Shown here in pieces: positions 1 through 6,167 of a stretch of 6,355 nt of DNA. The translations under genes were made by a program, and so were the position numbers. Every line of letters starts with the position of its first letter. Position 1 is the first letter of the stretch. This DNA comes from Burkholderiaceae bacterium (lineage in GTDB: Bacteria > Pseudomonadota > Gammaproteobacteria > Burkholderiales > Burkholderiaceae_C), in contig JAGOBT010000196.1 of NCBI GenBank assembly GCA_017999135.1, positions 1 to 6,355 on the forward strand, written 5' to 3'. The notes beneath the pieces are model-generated. The model did no database searches. It was not told the origin of the DNA and was given only the letters and a program-made list of their open reading frames with translations.

Positions 1-338
1 CCACCGAGATGATCAGCGTGCTGCTCGGCAGCACCATGGACCAGGCGCAGTTCCGCGGCAAGGGCCCGGCGGTGGGGCTGTTCGCCGGGCAGGAGATCAA
101 GCGCATCGCCGGCCCGCTGTTCGTCGACCACCCCTACCTGCTGGAGCGCGAGATCATCGCGCTCAGCGAGAGCGCCCGCACCGAGTCGGTCTGGGTCAAG
201 ACCCGCATCCTGGACGGCGTGACGCGGCAGCTGGTGGCCGAGATGATCCTGAACAGCGCCACGCTGAAGGCGTCGTACGCGCCCTACGAAGAAGAAGCCC
301 GGATGCTGGGCAAGCCGCTGGAAGGCGCCAAGGCATGA
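1..338 (+). CDS. C-terminal part of a probable hotdog-fold (MaoC-like dehydratase/thioesterase) protein
   Basis: This is a 5'-truncated gene. The reading frame is open from base 3, and the last 111 residues are visible up to the TGA at 336-338. The C-terminal half has the pattern of a hotdog-fold strand set: a stretch containing SESARTESVWVKTRI, then a DG turn, then VAEMILNSATLKASY. This resembles the end of MaoC-like acyl dehydratases and related CoA-ester thioesterases, with alternating hydrophobic and charged residues on long beta strands. No catalytic Asp/His pair can be assigned, because the N-terminal part is missing. The stop overlaps the next start (ATGA at 335-338), so it belongs to the same operon as the amidohydrolase, crotonase and CoA ligase. 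This fits a role on acyl-CoA intermediates. The reading frame is certain; the fold is a moderate-confidence call by eye, and a protein of unknown function remains possible. Confidence 0.6.
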   Translation, partial: TEMISVLLGSTMDQAQFRGKGPAVGLFAGQEIKRIAGPLFVDHPYLLEREIIALSESARTESVWVKTRILDGVTRQLVAEMILNSATLKASYAPYEEEARMLGKPLEGAKA

Positions 339-1390
339 GCGCACCCGTTCCTGGTTCCGAGGCCTGGCTGGCGCTGGGCCGCGAGGCCGCGATCGACCCC
401 GACCGCCCGATCATCGACCCGCACCACCACCTGTGGCTGGCCGGCACGCCCGGCCTGCCCTGGCCGGCCGGGCGGCCCGCCTACCTGCTGGGCGACCTGT
501 GGGGCGACACCAATTCGGGCCACAACATCGTGAAGACGGTGTTCATCGAATGCCGCGCCGCCGCCCGGCCCGACGGCCCCGACCACCTGAAGCCGGTGGG
601 CGAAACCGAGTTCGTCGCGCGCATCGCCCGCGCCAGCCGCGATGGCGGCGGCGCGGTGATCGCCGGCATCGTGGCCCATGCCGACCTGCGCGGCGGCCCG
701 AAGCTGGACGAGGCGCTGGATGCCCACGCGGCCGCAGGCCGCCTGTCAGGGACAGAAGCGGGCCAGGGCCTGTTCAAGGGCATCCGCCATTCCGGCGCGC
801 GCGACCCGCACCCCGAGCACCTGAGCATCCCCGGCCGCGGCGCCGAGGGCCTGTATGCCGACCCGGTCTTCCGCGCCGGCGTGGCCCGGCTGGGCGCCCT
901 TGGCCTGACCTACGACACCTGGCACTACCACCACCAGAACCCGGCATTCGCCGAACTGGCGCGCGCCGTGCCCGGCACCACCATGGTGCTGGACCACTTC
1001 GGCACGCCGCTGGGCGTGGGGCCGTATGCCGGCCAGCGCGACGCCATCTTCACGCAATGGCAGCGGGACGTGGCCGACATCGCGAAGTGCCCGAACGTGG
1101 TGGCCAAGCTCGGCGGCATGGCCATGCCCGACAACGGCTACGGCTGGGACAAGCGCGACCGCCCGGCCAGCAGCGACGAACTGGTCGCCGCCCAGGCGCA
1201 TTGGTACCACCACATGATCGATTGCTTCGGCCCCGAGCGCTGCATGTTCGAGAGCAACTTCCCGGTCGACCGCCGCAGCCTGCCGTATGGGGTGTACTGG
1301 AACGCGATGAAGAAGATCGCGGCCCGCTACAGCCCGGCAGCACAGCAGGCGCTGTTCCACGACACCGCCGCCCGCATCTACACGCTGTGA
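335..1390 (+). CDS. Amidohydrolase family protein (COG3618, TIM-barrel lactonase-like hydrolase)
   Basis: The 351-residue protein fits the Amidohydro_2 / COG3618 group, which includes 2-pyrone-4,6-dicarboxylate lactonase (LigI) and sugar lactonases. Strand 1 carries the HxH motif in IIDPHHHLW (D28, H30, H32). Mid-protein there is YDTWHYHH (193-200), and LDHFG (219-223) holds the usual conserved His (H221). Near the C-terminus FESNFPVDR (305-313) occupies the place where many relatives have a GSDWP-type motif, so the usual catalytic Asp seems to be Asn308. No signal peptide is seen, so it is likely cytoplasmic. The ATG at 335 overlaps the upstream TGA by four bases and has GAAGG at 321-325 as a possible ribosome binding site. 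It is followed 26 bases later by the crotonase gene. The likely chemistry is hydrolysis of a lactone or a related C-O/C-N bond in an aromatic or acyl-CoA pathway; the actual substrate cannot be read from the sequence. Confidence 0.88.
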   Translation: MSAPVPGSEAWLALGREAAIDPDRPIIDPHHHLWLAGTPGLPWPAGRPAYLLGDLWGDTNSGHNIVKTVFIECRAAARPDGPDHLKPVGETEFVARIARASRDGGGAVIAGIVAHADLRGGPKLDEALDAHAAAGRLSGTEAGQGLFKGIRHSGARDPHPEHLSIPGRGAEGLYADPVFRAGVARLGALGLTYDTWHYHHQNPAFAELARAVPGTTMVLDHFGTPLGVGPYAGQRDAIFTQWQRDVADIAKCPNVVAKLGGMAMPDNGYGWDKRDRPASSDELVAAQAHWYHHMIDCFGPERCMFESNFPVDRRSLPYGVYWNAMKKIAARYSPAAQQALFHDTAARIYTL

Positions 1391-1416
1391 TCCACGCTGT
1401 GACGGAGACCGCCACC

Positions 1417-2214
1417 ATGTCCACATCCGAAGTGCTGTACGACGTCAGCGACCACATCGCGACGATCACGCTGAACGCGCCCGAGCGCATGAACACCATC
1501 AGCCGGGCGATGCTCAACGACCTGAGCGCCGCGCTGCTGCGCGCCAATGAAGACACCGCCGTGCGCTGCGTGGTCCTGACCGGGGCCGGCCGGGCGTTCT
1601 GCGCCGGGCTGGACCTGCGCGAGGCCAAACCCGGCAACACCAGCGGCATCGCCAACGACAACAGCACCCGCACCACGCTGGACCTGCGCAACACCCCGCC
1701 CACCGTGCTGCACGCGATGGACAAGCCGACGATCTGCGCCATCAACGGCGGCGCGGCGGGTTACGGCATGGACACCGCGCTGGGCTGCGACATCCGCATC
1801 ATGGGCCAGTCGGCCAAGCTGGCCGCAGCGTTCGTCAAGCGCGGCGTGGTGCCTGAATCGGGCGGCACCTGGTTCCTGCCGCGCATGATCGGCTGGGCCA
1901 AGGCGGCCGAGCTGATCTTCACCGGCCGCACGCTGTCCGCACAGGAAAGCCTCGAATGGGGCCTGGCCAACCTGGTGGTGCCCGACGCCGAACTGCAGGC
2001 CACCGCCCGCGCCATGGCCGCCGAAATCGCCGCCAACGCGCCGCTGGCGGTGCAGGCCAGCAAACGCATGATGCGCATGGGCCTGAACGAGACCTTCAAC
2101 GACCATGTGCACCATGTCTACCTGCAGCTGCTGCCGCTGTTCAAGACACACGACATGGCCGAGGGCATGCGCGCCTTCCTGGAAAAACGCCAACCCGACT
2201 TCAAGGGCCAATGA
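1417..2214 (+). CDS. Enoyl-CoA hydratase/isomerase (crotonase) family protein
   Basis: The 265-residue protein has the normal length and layout of a crotonase. It has a first beta-strand region (VLYDVSDHIATITLNAPERMNTI), an oxyanion-hole segment FCAGLDL (61-67) and a second oxyanion-hole segment INGGAAGYGMD (109-119). PESGGTWFLPR follows at 146-156, with a C-terminal helical trimerisation region after it. Aligned by eye to rat mitochondrial enoyl-CoA hydratase, the Glu144 position is Asp119 and the Glu164 position is Phe139. A Glu occurs at 147, eight residues further on, near the place of the third acidic residue of dienoyl-CoA isomerases. It is therefore unlikely to be a textbook hydratase or the classical feruloyl-CoA hydratase-lyase, and could be an isomerase, hydratase or lyase on an aryl-CoA ester. 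The ATG at 1417 is preceded by GGAG at 1404-1407 with nine bases between. A GTG at 1387 is an unlikely alternative. The stop overlaps the Fcs start (ATGA, 2211-2214). Confidence 0.9.
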   Translation: MSTSEVLYDVSDHIATITLNAPERMNTISRAMLNDLSAALLRANEDTAVRCVVLTGAGRAFCAGLDLREAKPGNTSGIANDNSTRTTLDLRNTPPTVLHAMDKPTICAINGGAAGYGMDTALGCDIRIMGQSAKLAAAFVKRGVVPESGGTWFLPRMIGWAKAAELIFTGRTLSAQESLEWGLANLVVPDAELQATARAMAAEIAANAPLAVQASKRMMRMGLNETFNDHVHHVYLQLLPLFKTHDMAEGMRAFLEKRQPDFKGQ

Positions 2215-4103
2215 GCATGAGCACCACCACCGAGGCGGGCTGCAAGCCCCCCTTCCGCAAGATGAACTGGCTGCCGCGCGACATCGCTGTCGAGCGCCGG
2301 CCCGACGGCAGCATGGTGCTGCAGTCGCGCATCCCGCTGCAGCCCTATGCGGCGCACATCCCGGCGCTGCTGGCCAAGTGGGCGGCCGCCGAGCCTGACC
2401 GCACCTGGATCGCCCAGCGCAAGGGGCCGCAGCGGCAGTGGCGGCGCATCAGCTACGGCGAGGCCAAGACCCTGGTCGACAGCCTCACCCAGGCGCTGCT
2501 GGACCTGGGCGTGCCGGCCGACCGGCCGCTCGCCATCCTGTCGGGCAACTCGCTGGAACATGCGTTGATGACCCAGGCGGCGATGCAGGCGCGGCTGCCG
2601 GTGGCGCCGTTCTCGCCCAGCTATTCGCTGCTCAGCCAGGACCACGCCAAGCTGAACTACCTGTTCAACCTGGTCAGGCCGGCCGCGGTGCTGGTGCAGG
2701 ACGGCGTGCAATTCCAGAAGGCGCTGAACGCGCTGCAGGCCGCCGGCCAGCTCGACGGGCTGGTGGTGGTGCATGTCGACCGGGCGGCCGAGGGCATCAC
2801 CAGCCATGCCTTTGATGCGCTGGCCCGCACCCCGGTCACCCCGGCGGTGCAGGCCTCCATCGACGCCATCACGCCCGACACCGTGGGCAAGCTGCTGTTC
2901 ACCAGCGGCTCCACCGGCATGCCGAAAGCCGTGATCAACACCCAACGCATGATGTGTGCGAACGTGGCCCAGGGCAACCAGGTGCGCAGCCAGCCCGGGC
3001 CGGGGCCGACGGTGATCCTGGACTGGATGCCCTGGAACCACACCATGGGCGGCAATTCCACCTTCCACGGCATCCTGGGTGAAGGCGGCACGCTCTACAT
3101 CGACGACGGCCGGCCGGTGCCCGGCCAGTACGACGAGACGCTGAACAACCTGCGCGAGATCGCGCCCTCGCTCTACAGCAGTGCGCCCTCGGGCTACGCG
3201 ATGCTGGCCGCTGCGCTGGAGAAGGACGACGCGCTGGCGCGCAACTTCTTCAAGAACCTGAACCTGCTGGCCTATGGCGGTGCCCGCCTGCCCGATGACC
3301 TGTATGCCCGCATGCAGGCCCTGGCGGTCCGGTACACCGGCCACCGCCTGGTCTTCTACACCGGCTGGGGCTCGACCGAGACCGCGCCCACCTCCACGGG
3401 CACCTACTGGGAAACCGAGCGTGTTGGCCTCATCGGCCTGCCCTTCCCCGGCGTGCAACTCAAGATGCTGCCCACCGCCACGCCGAACATGTACGAGCTG
3501 CGCCTCAAGGGCATCAATGTCTTCCCGGGCTACCACGCGCAGCCCGAGCTGACGGCCGCCGCCTTCGACGAGGAAGGCTTCTACAAGATCGGCGATGCCG
3601 GCGTGCTGTCCGACCCGGCGGACCCGGCCGCCGGCCTGATCTTCGCCGGCCGGGTGACCGAGGAATTCAAGCTGACCACCGGCACCTTCGTGCATGTGGG
3701 CGAGCTGCGCACCGACTGCATCGCCGCCTGCTCGCCGGTGCTGCTGGATGCGCTGGTCGCCGGGCAGGACCGGCCCACCATCGGCTTGCTGGCCTGGCCC
3801 AACCTGGCGGCCTGCCGGGCGCTGATCGGCCAGCCCGACGCCAGCTTCGACACCATTGCCACGCACCCGGCCGTGCGCGACGCGGTGCGGCGCGGCCTGC
3901 AGGCCCACAACGCCACCACCCAGGGCGCCAGCAGCCGGCGCATCGCCCGGGTGCTGCTGCTGACCGAGCCGCCGTCGATCGACGGCAACGAGCTCACCGA
4001 CAAGGGCTACATCAACCAGAAGGCCGGGCTGACGCGCCGCGCCGCACTGGTCGAACGGCTGTATGCCGAGCAACCCACCGACGACGTGATCGTCCTGAAG
4101 TGA
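2211..4103 (+). CDS. fcs: Feruloyl-CoA synthase-type acyl-CoA ligase (ANL superfamily)
   Basis: The 630-residue ATP-dependent ligase should adenylate a hydroxycinnamate-like or other aryl acid and transfer it to CoA in the cytoplasm. ANL motifs appear in order. The phosphate loop is TSGSTGMPK (231-239). YTGWGSTET (383-391) contains the adenine-binding motif with E390. YKIGD (458-462) holds the ribose-binding D462. FAGR (478-481) with K487 marks the hinge region, and ELTDKGYINQ carries the probable catalytic C-terminal Lys598. The N-terminus (FRKMNWLPRDIAVERRPDG), the WMPWNHTMGGN segment and the TDKGYINQ ending are typical of feruloyl-CoA synthases rather than generic acyl-CoA synthetases, and the length agrees. 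The ATG at 2211 overlaps the crotonase stop. An in-frame ATG at 2217 lies nine bases after AAGGG (2203-2207) and may be the true start. True substrate specificity is not proven, because the partner crotonase is not of the canonical hydratase-lyase type. Confidence 0.88.
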   Translation: MSMSTTTEAGCKPPFRKMNWLPRDIAVERRPDGSMVLQSRIPLQPYAAHIPALLAKWAAAEPDRTWIAQRKGPQRQWRRISYGEAKTLVDSLTQALLDLGVPADRPLAILSGNSLEHALMTQAAMQARLPVAPFSPSYSLLSQDHAKLNYLFNLVRPAAVLVQDGVQFQKALNALQAAGQLDGLVVVHVDRAAEGITSHAFDALARTPVTPAVQASIDAITPDTVGKLLFTSGSTGMPKAVINTQRMMCANVAQGNQVRSQPGPGPTVILDWMPWNHTMGGNSTFHGILGEGGTLYIDDGRPVPGQYDETLNNLREIAPSLYSSAPSGYAMLAAALEKDDALARNFFKNLNLLAYGGARLPDDLYARMQALAVRYTGHRLVFYTGWGSTETAPTSTGTYWETERVGLIGLPFPGVQLKMLPTATPNMYELRLKGINVFPGYHAQPELTAAAFDEEGFYKIGDAGVLSDPADPAAGLIFAGRVTEEFKLTTGTFVHVGELRTDCIAACSPVLLDALVAGQDRPTIGLLAWPNLAACRALIGQPDASFDTIATHPAVRDAVRRGLQAHNATTQGASSRRIARVLLLTEPPSIDGNELTDKGYINQKAGLTRRAALVERLYAEQPTDDVIVLK

Positions 4104-4108
4104 CCACG

Positions 4109-4786
4109 ATGAATTTCGACGACGTGATCCTGGGCCGCCGCAGCATCCGCGGCTACCTGAAGAAGCCGGTGCCCAAGGCCCTGGTGCGCGAGGTGCTGGA
4201 AATCGCGATGCGCGCGCCGACCTCGCTGAACACCCAACCCTGGAACTTCTACGTGGTGGCCGGCGACGTGCTGGACCGCATCCGCAAGGGCAACGTGGAG
4301 CGCAACCTGGCCGGCGTGCCGCACAGCCGCGAGTTCCGCATGGGCCCGGGCTACGAAGGCGCGCACCGCGAGCGGCAGATCGGCATCGCCAAGCAGCTGT
4401 TCGCGGCCATGGGCATCGCCCGCGAAGACAAGGCGGCGCGTGACGACTGGGTGCTGCGCGGCTTCCGGCAGTTCGACGCGCCGGTGTCCATCGTCATCAC
4501 CTACGACAAGTCCATCCAGGGCAGCGACATCGCGCCCTTCGACTGCGGCGGTGTCGTCAACTGCATCGTCAACACCGCCTGGTCGCGCGGGCTGGGCTGC
4601 GTGATCAACAGCCAGGGCATCATGCAGAGCCCGGTGGTGCGGGCCGAAGCCGGCATCCCCGACGACCAGGTCATCCAGACCTGCATCGCCATGGGCTGGC
4701 CCGACGACAGCTTCCCGGCCAATGCCGTGGTGTCGACCCGCAAGCCGGTGGACGAGGCCGCGGTGTTCCGCGGCTTTGACGACTGA
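4109..4786 (+). CDS. Nitroreductase family protein (FMN-dependent oxidoreductase)
   Basis: The 225-residue protein fits the single-domain nitroreductase family (PF00881): homodimeric flavoproteins that use NAD(P)H to reduce nitro groups, quinones or other activated substrates. The N-terminal RRSIRGY (10-16) is the FMN phosphate-binding motif. APTSLNTQPWNF (36-47) is the second conserved flavin-contacting segment, and GLGCVINSQG (161-170) is the C-terminal flavin-contacting loop, followed by GWPDD. No signal peptide or membrane segment is visible. I chose the ATG at 4109 because GAAG lies at 4097-4100 with eight bases between. A GTG at 4100 overlapping the Fcs stop would add three residues and is possible. 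It is the last gene of the operon, before a strong hairpin. Its role beside a CoA ligase and crotonase is unclear; reduction of an aromatic intermediate, a double bond or a quinone is conceivable but not shown. Confidence 0.9.
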   Translation: MNFDDVILGRRSIRGYLKKPVPKALVREVLEIAMRAPTSLNTQPWNFYVVAGDVLDRIRKGNVERNLAGVPHSREFRMGPGYEGAHRERQIGIAKQLFAAMGIAREDKAARDDWVLRGFRQFDAPVSIVITYDKSIQGSDIAPFDCGGVVNCIVNTAWSRGLGCVINSQGIMQSPVVRAEAGIPDDQVIQTCIAMGWPDDSFPANAVVSTRKPVDEAAVFRGFDD

Positions 4787-4787
4787 C

Positions 4788-4819
4788 GCGCCACCGGCGG
4801 GCCGTGCCGCCGGTGGCGC
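4788..4819. terminator. GC-rich inverted repeat between convergent genes, likely bidirectional terminator
   Basis: There is a perfect 13-base inverted repeat: the left arm GCGCCACCGGCGG is at 4788-4800, the right arm CCGCCGGTGGCGC at 4807-4819, and the loop is six bases. It begins two bases after the nitroreductase stop and ends ten bases before the TerC stop on the other strand, so it could end transcription from both sides. No T-run follows on either strand, so it is not a canonical intrinsic terminator. It may act through polymerase pausing or RNA 3'-end protection, or together with Rho. Confidence 0.7.
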
Positions 4820-4829
4820 ACCGCCAGGG

Positions 4830-5843
4830 TCAGGCCGGCTCGTCCTGCTTCTTGGCGCCGAACGGGTAGGCGCCGCCGCCTGCCTTGCCCTTGGGCGGGA
4901 TCTTCAGCGACAGGATCATCGTCACCACCAGCGTGACCGCGGTGAAGCCCAGCGAGTACGCCACCGGGATCTTGTAGACGTCGATCAGCAGCATCTTCAC
5001 GCCGATGAACACCAGGATGATCGCCAGGCCGTAGCTCAGCAGGTGGAAGCGCTCGTGCATGTTGGCCAGCAGGAAGTACATCGCACGCAGGCCCAGGATG
5101 GCGAACACGTTCGACGTGAGCACGATGAACGGGTCGGTGGTGATGGCGAAGATGGCCGGGATCGAATCAACCGCGAACACGATGTCGACGATGCCGATCA
5201 GCAGGATCACCACCAGCAGCGGCGTGGCCATCTTGACGCCACCCACCACGGTGAAGAACTTCTCGCCGTCATAGCCGGGGGCGATCTTGAACTTGCTGCG
5301 CACCCACTTCAGCGCGGGGTTGTTGTCCAGGTCGGGCTCCTGCCCGGCGGCCCACCACATCTTGATGCCGGTGAACAGCAGGAACGCGCCGAACAGGTAC
5401 AGGATCCAATGGAACTGGGCAATCAGCCAGGCGCCCACCAGGATCATCACCGCACGCAGCACCAGCGCACCCAGGATGCCGATCATCAGCACCCGCTTCT
5501 GGAATTCAGCCGGCACCGCGAAGTAGGTGAACAGCATCAGGAAGACGAAGATGTTGTCGACCGCCAGCGCCTTCTCGATCAGGTAGCCGGTGAGGAATTC
5601 CAGCGACTTGGCGTTGGCCACCTCGCGGGCGGCGGCGTCGGTGCCGGCACCGCCCAGATACCACCACAGCCAGCCCATGAAGACGAACGACACACCGACC
5701 CACACCAGCGACCAGATGGCCGCCTCGCGGGTGCTGACGCGGTGGGCGCCCTGTTTGCTCATCGCGAAGAAATCAACCAGCAGCGCCACGAGCACGAACG
5801 CTGCGAACAGGGACCACATCAGTGGTGAACCAATGGATTGCAT
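4830..5843 (-). CDS. TerC/Alx family integral membrane protein, probable Mn2+ exporter
   Basis: The 337-residue polytopic inner-membrane protein has about eight to nine hydrophobic segments: roughly 9-27, 41-62, 82-110, 116-140, 145-163, 207-232, 238-262, 270-288 and 295-313. The two TerC signature segments are present: EKALAVDNIFVF (90-101) and DIVFAVDSIPAIFAIT (220-235). Their acidic residues (E90, D96, D220, D226) are typical metal-binding candidates. The length and the long loop around 165-200 match the Alx-type branch rather than short TerC proteins. Family members are linked to tellurite resistance and, in characterised cases, to manganese efflux. The start at 5843 is chosen because family similarity begins at MQSIGSPLMW and AAAGG lies at 5849-5853 just upstream. 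The frame stays open to 5915, but that part is a hairpin in the leader. The yybP-ykoY-like riboswitch upstream supports a manganese role. It is monocistronic here and convergent with the nitroreductase. Confidence 0.93.
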   Translation of the reverse strand: MQSIGSPLMWSLFAAFVLVALLVDFFAMSKQGAHRVSTREAAIWSLVWVGVSFVFMGWLWWYLGGAGTDAAAREVANAKSLEFLTGYLIEKALAVDNIFVFLMLFTYFAVPAEFQKRVLMIGILGALVLRAVMILVGAWLIAQFHWILYLFGAFLLFTGIKMWWAAGQEPDLDNNPALKWVRSKFKIAPGYDGEKFFTVVGGVKMATPLLVVILLIGIVDIVFAVDSIPAIFAITTDPFIVLTSNVFAILGLRAMYFLLANMHERFHLLSYGLAIILVFIGVKMLLIDVYKIPVAYSLGFTAVTLVVTMILSLKIPPKGKAGGGAYPFGAKKQDEPA

Positions 5844-5869
5844 GACCGCCTTTGAAGTGAGTTGCACGG

Positions 5870-5911
5870 CGCCGCCCCGGTGGGTGCCATGTGGCACGCA
5901 CCGGGGTGGCG
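5870..5911 (-). repeat. Strong hairpin between riboswitch aptamer and terC start
   Basis: Two 19-base arms at 5871-5889 and 5892-5910 are complementary except for one mismatch and one pair that is G-U in one orientation, and bases 5870 and 5911 extend the pairing. In the terC transcript the hairpin lies just after the aptamer and ends 17 bases before the probable ribosome binding site. No U-run follows, so it is not an obvious intrinsic terminator. It may be part of the expression platform or may insulate the start region. Confidence 0.65.
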
Positions 5912-5924
5912 TCAAGGACCCAAG

Positions 5925-6077
5925 GCTGGTCTTGCTGTGCCTGCGATGGCGCGGTCAGCGACCGGCATCGTGGCCTGCAGTGCCGGGCCGGCGCGCCAAG
6001 CGCGACGACCGTACTGACGACACTGCGCTGGCTTGCGGATCCGGGGGGCGGACGCGAGCCAGTAGCTACTCCCCAAC
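5925..6077 (-). promoter_or_regulatory. yybP-ykoY family manganese riboswitch aptamer in the terC leader
   Basis: Read on the minus strand, the leader holds the conserved elements of the yybP-ykoY (Mn2+-sensing) riboswitch in the right order. GGGGAGTAGC (6065-6074) comes first, then GTCGTCAGTACGG (6009-6021), then AGCAAGACC (5928-5936). The closing helix P1 can form between GTTGG (6073-6077) and CCAGC (5925-5929), with one G-U pair. CTGGCT just after the first motif pairs with AGCCAG to make the P2 arm. CGGTC (6007-6011) pairs with GACCG (5952-5956), and CCGGCA with TGCCGG, in the longer P3 side. These riboswitches bind Mn2+ between the two internal loops and commonly control mntP and TerC/Alx-type exporters, which is the gene downstream here. 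Control is expected to raise TerC synthesis when manganese is high. The identification is by motif recall and hand folding, not a covariance search. Confidence 0.85.
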
Positions 6078-6090
6078 AAGAGTGGGCGCG

Positions 6091-6096
6091 AATGTA
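6091..6096 (-). promoter_or_regulatory. Possible -10 element for terC transcript
   Basis: On the minus strand TACATT lies 14 bases before the 5' edge of the predicted aptamer P1 helix, which would place transcription initiation just upstream of the riboswitch. It is the only AT-rich hexamer near that point in a very GC-rich stretch. No convincing -35 hexamer is found at the usual spacing, so the assignment rests on position and composition. Confidence 0.35.
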
Positions 6097-6167
6097 GCAG
6101 CGGCCCAACCACCCCACGCACCAAAGGGATTTGCCAGCGTGACGCCCTGCACGCCGGCGGTCGGCGC

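Noticed and set aside
433..1416. Upstream extension of the crotonase frame into the amidohydrolase gene
   Set aside because: The extension is Arg/Pro/Gly/Ala-rich shadow sequence. Crotonase similarity begins right after the ATG at 1417, which has its own ribosome binding site.
1378..2211. Minus-strand open frame opposite the crotonase gene, 277 codons
   Set aside because: It has low-complexity composition, no motif and no ribosome binding site, and it fully overlaps a clear crotonase.
2118..4073. Very long open frame on the minus strand opposite the CoA ligase, 651 codons
   Set aside because: It is antisense to a well-supported Fcs gene. Its translation is rich in His, Gln, Gly, Ala and Arg with no recognisable domain, as expected for the shadow of a high-GC gene.
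4722..5828. Plus-strand open frame of 368 codons opposite TerC
   Set aside because: Its translation is full of His, Gln, Asp and Glu runs, typical of the antisense of a hydrophobic membrane protein, and it has no recognisable domain.
5844..5915. N-terminal extension of TerC by 24 residues
   Set aside because: The added residues come from the leader hairpin and do not resemble a TerC N-terminus. The ATG at 5843 has a Shine-Dalgarno sequence and matches the family start.
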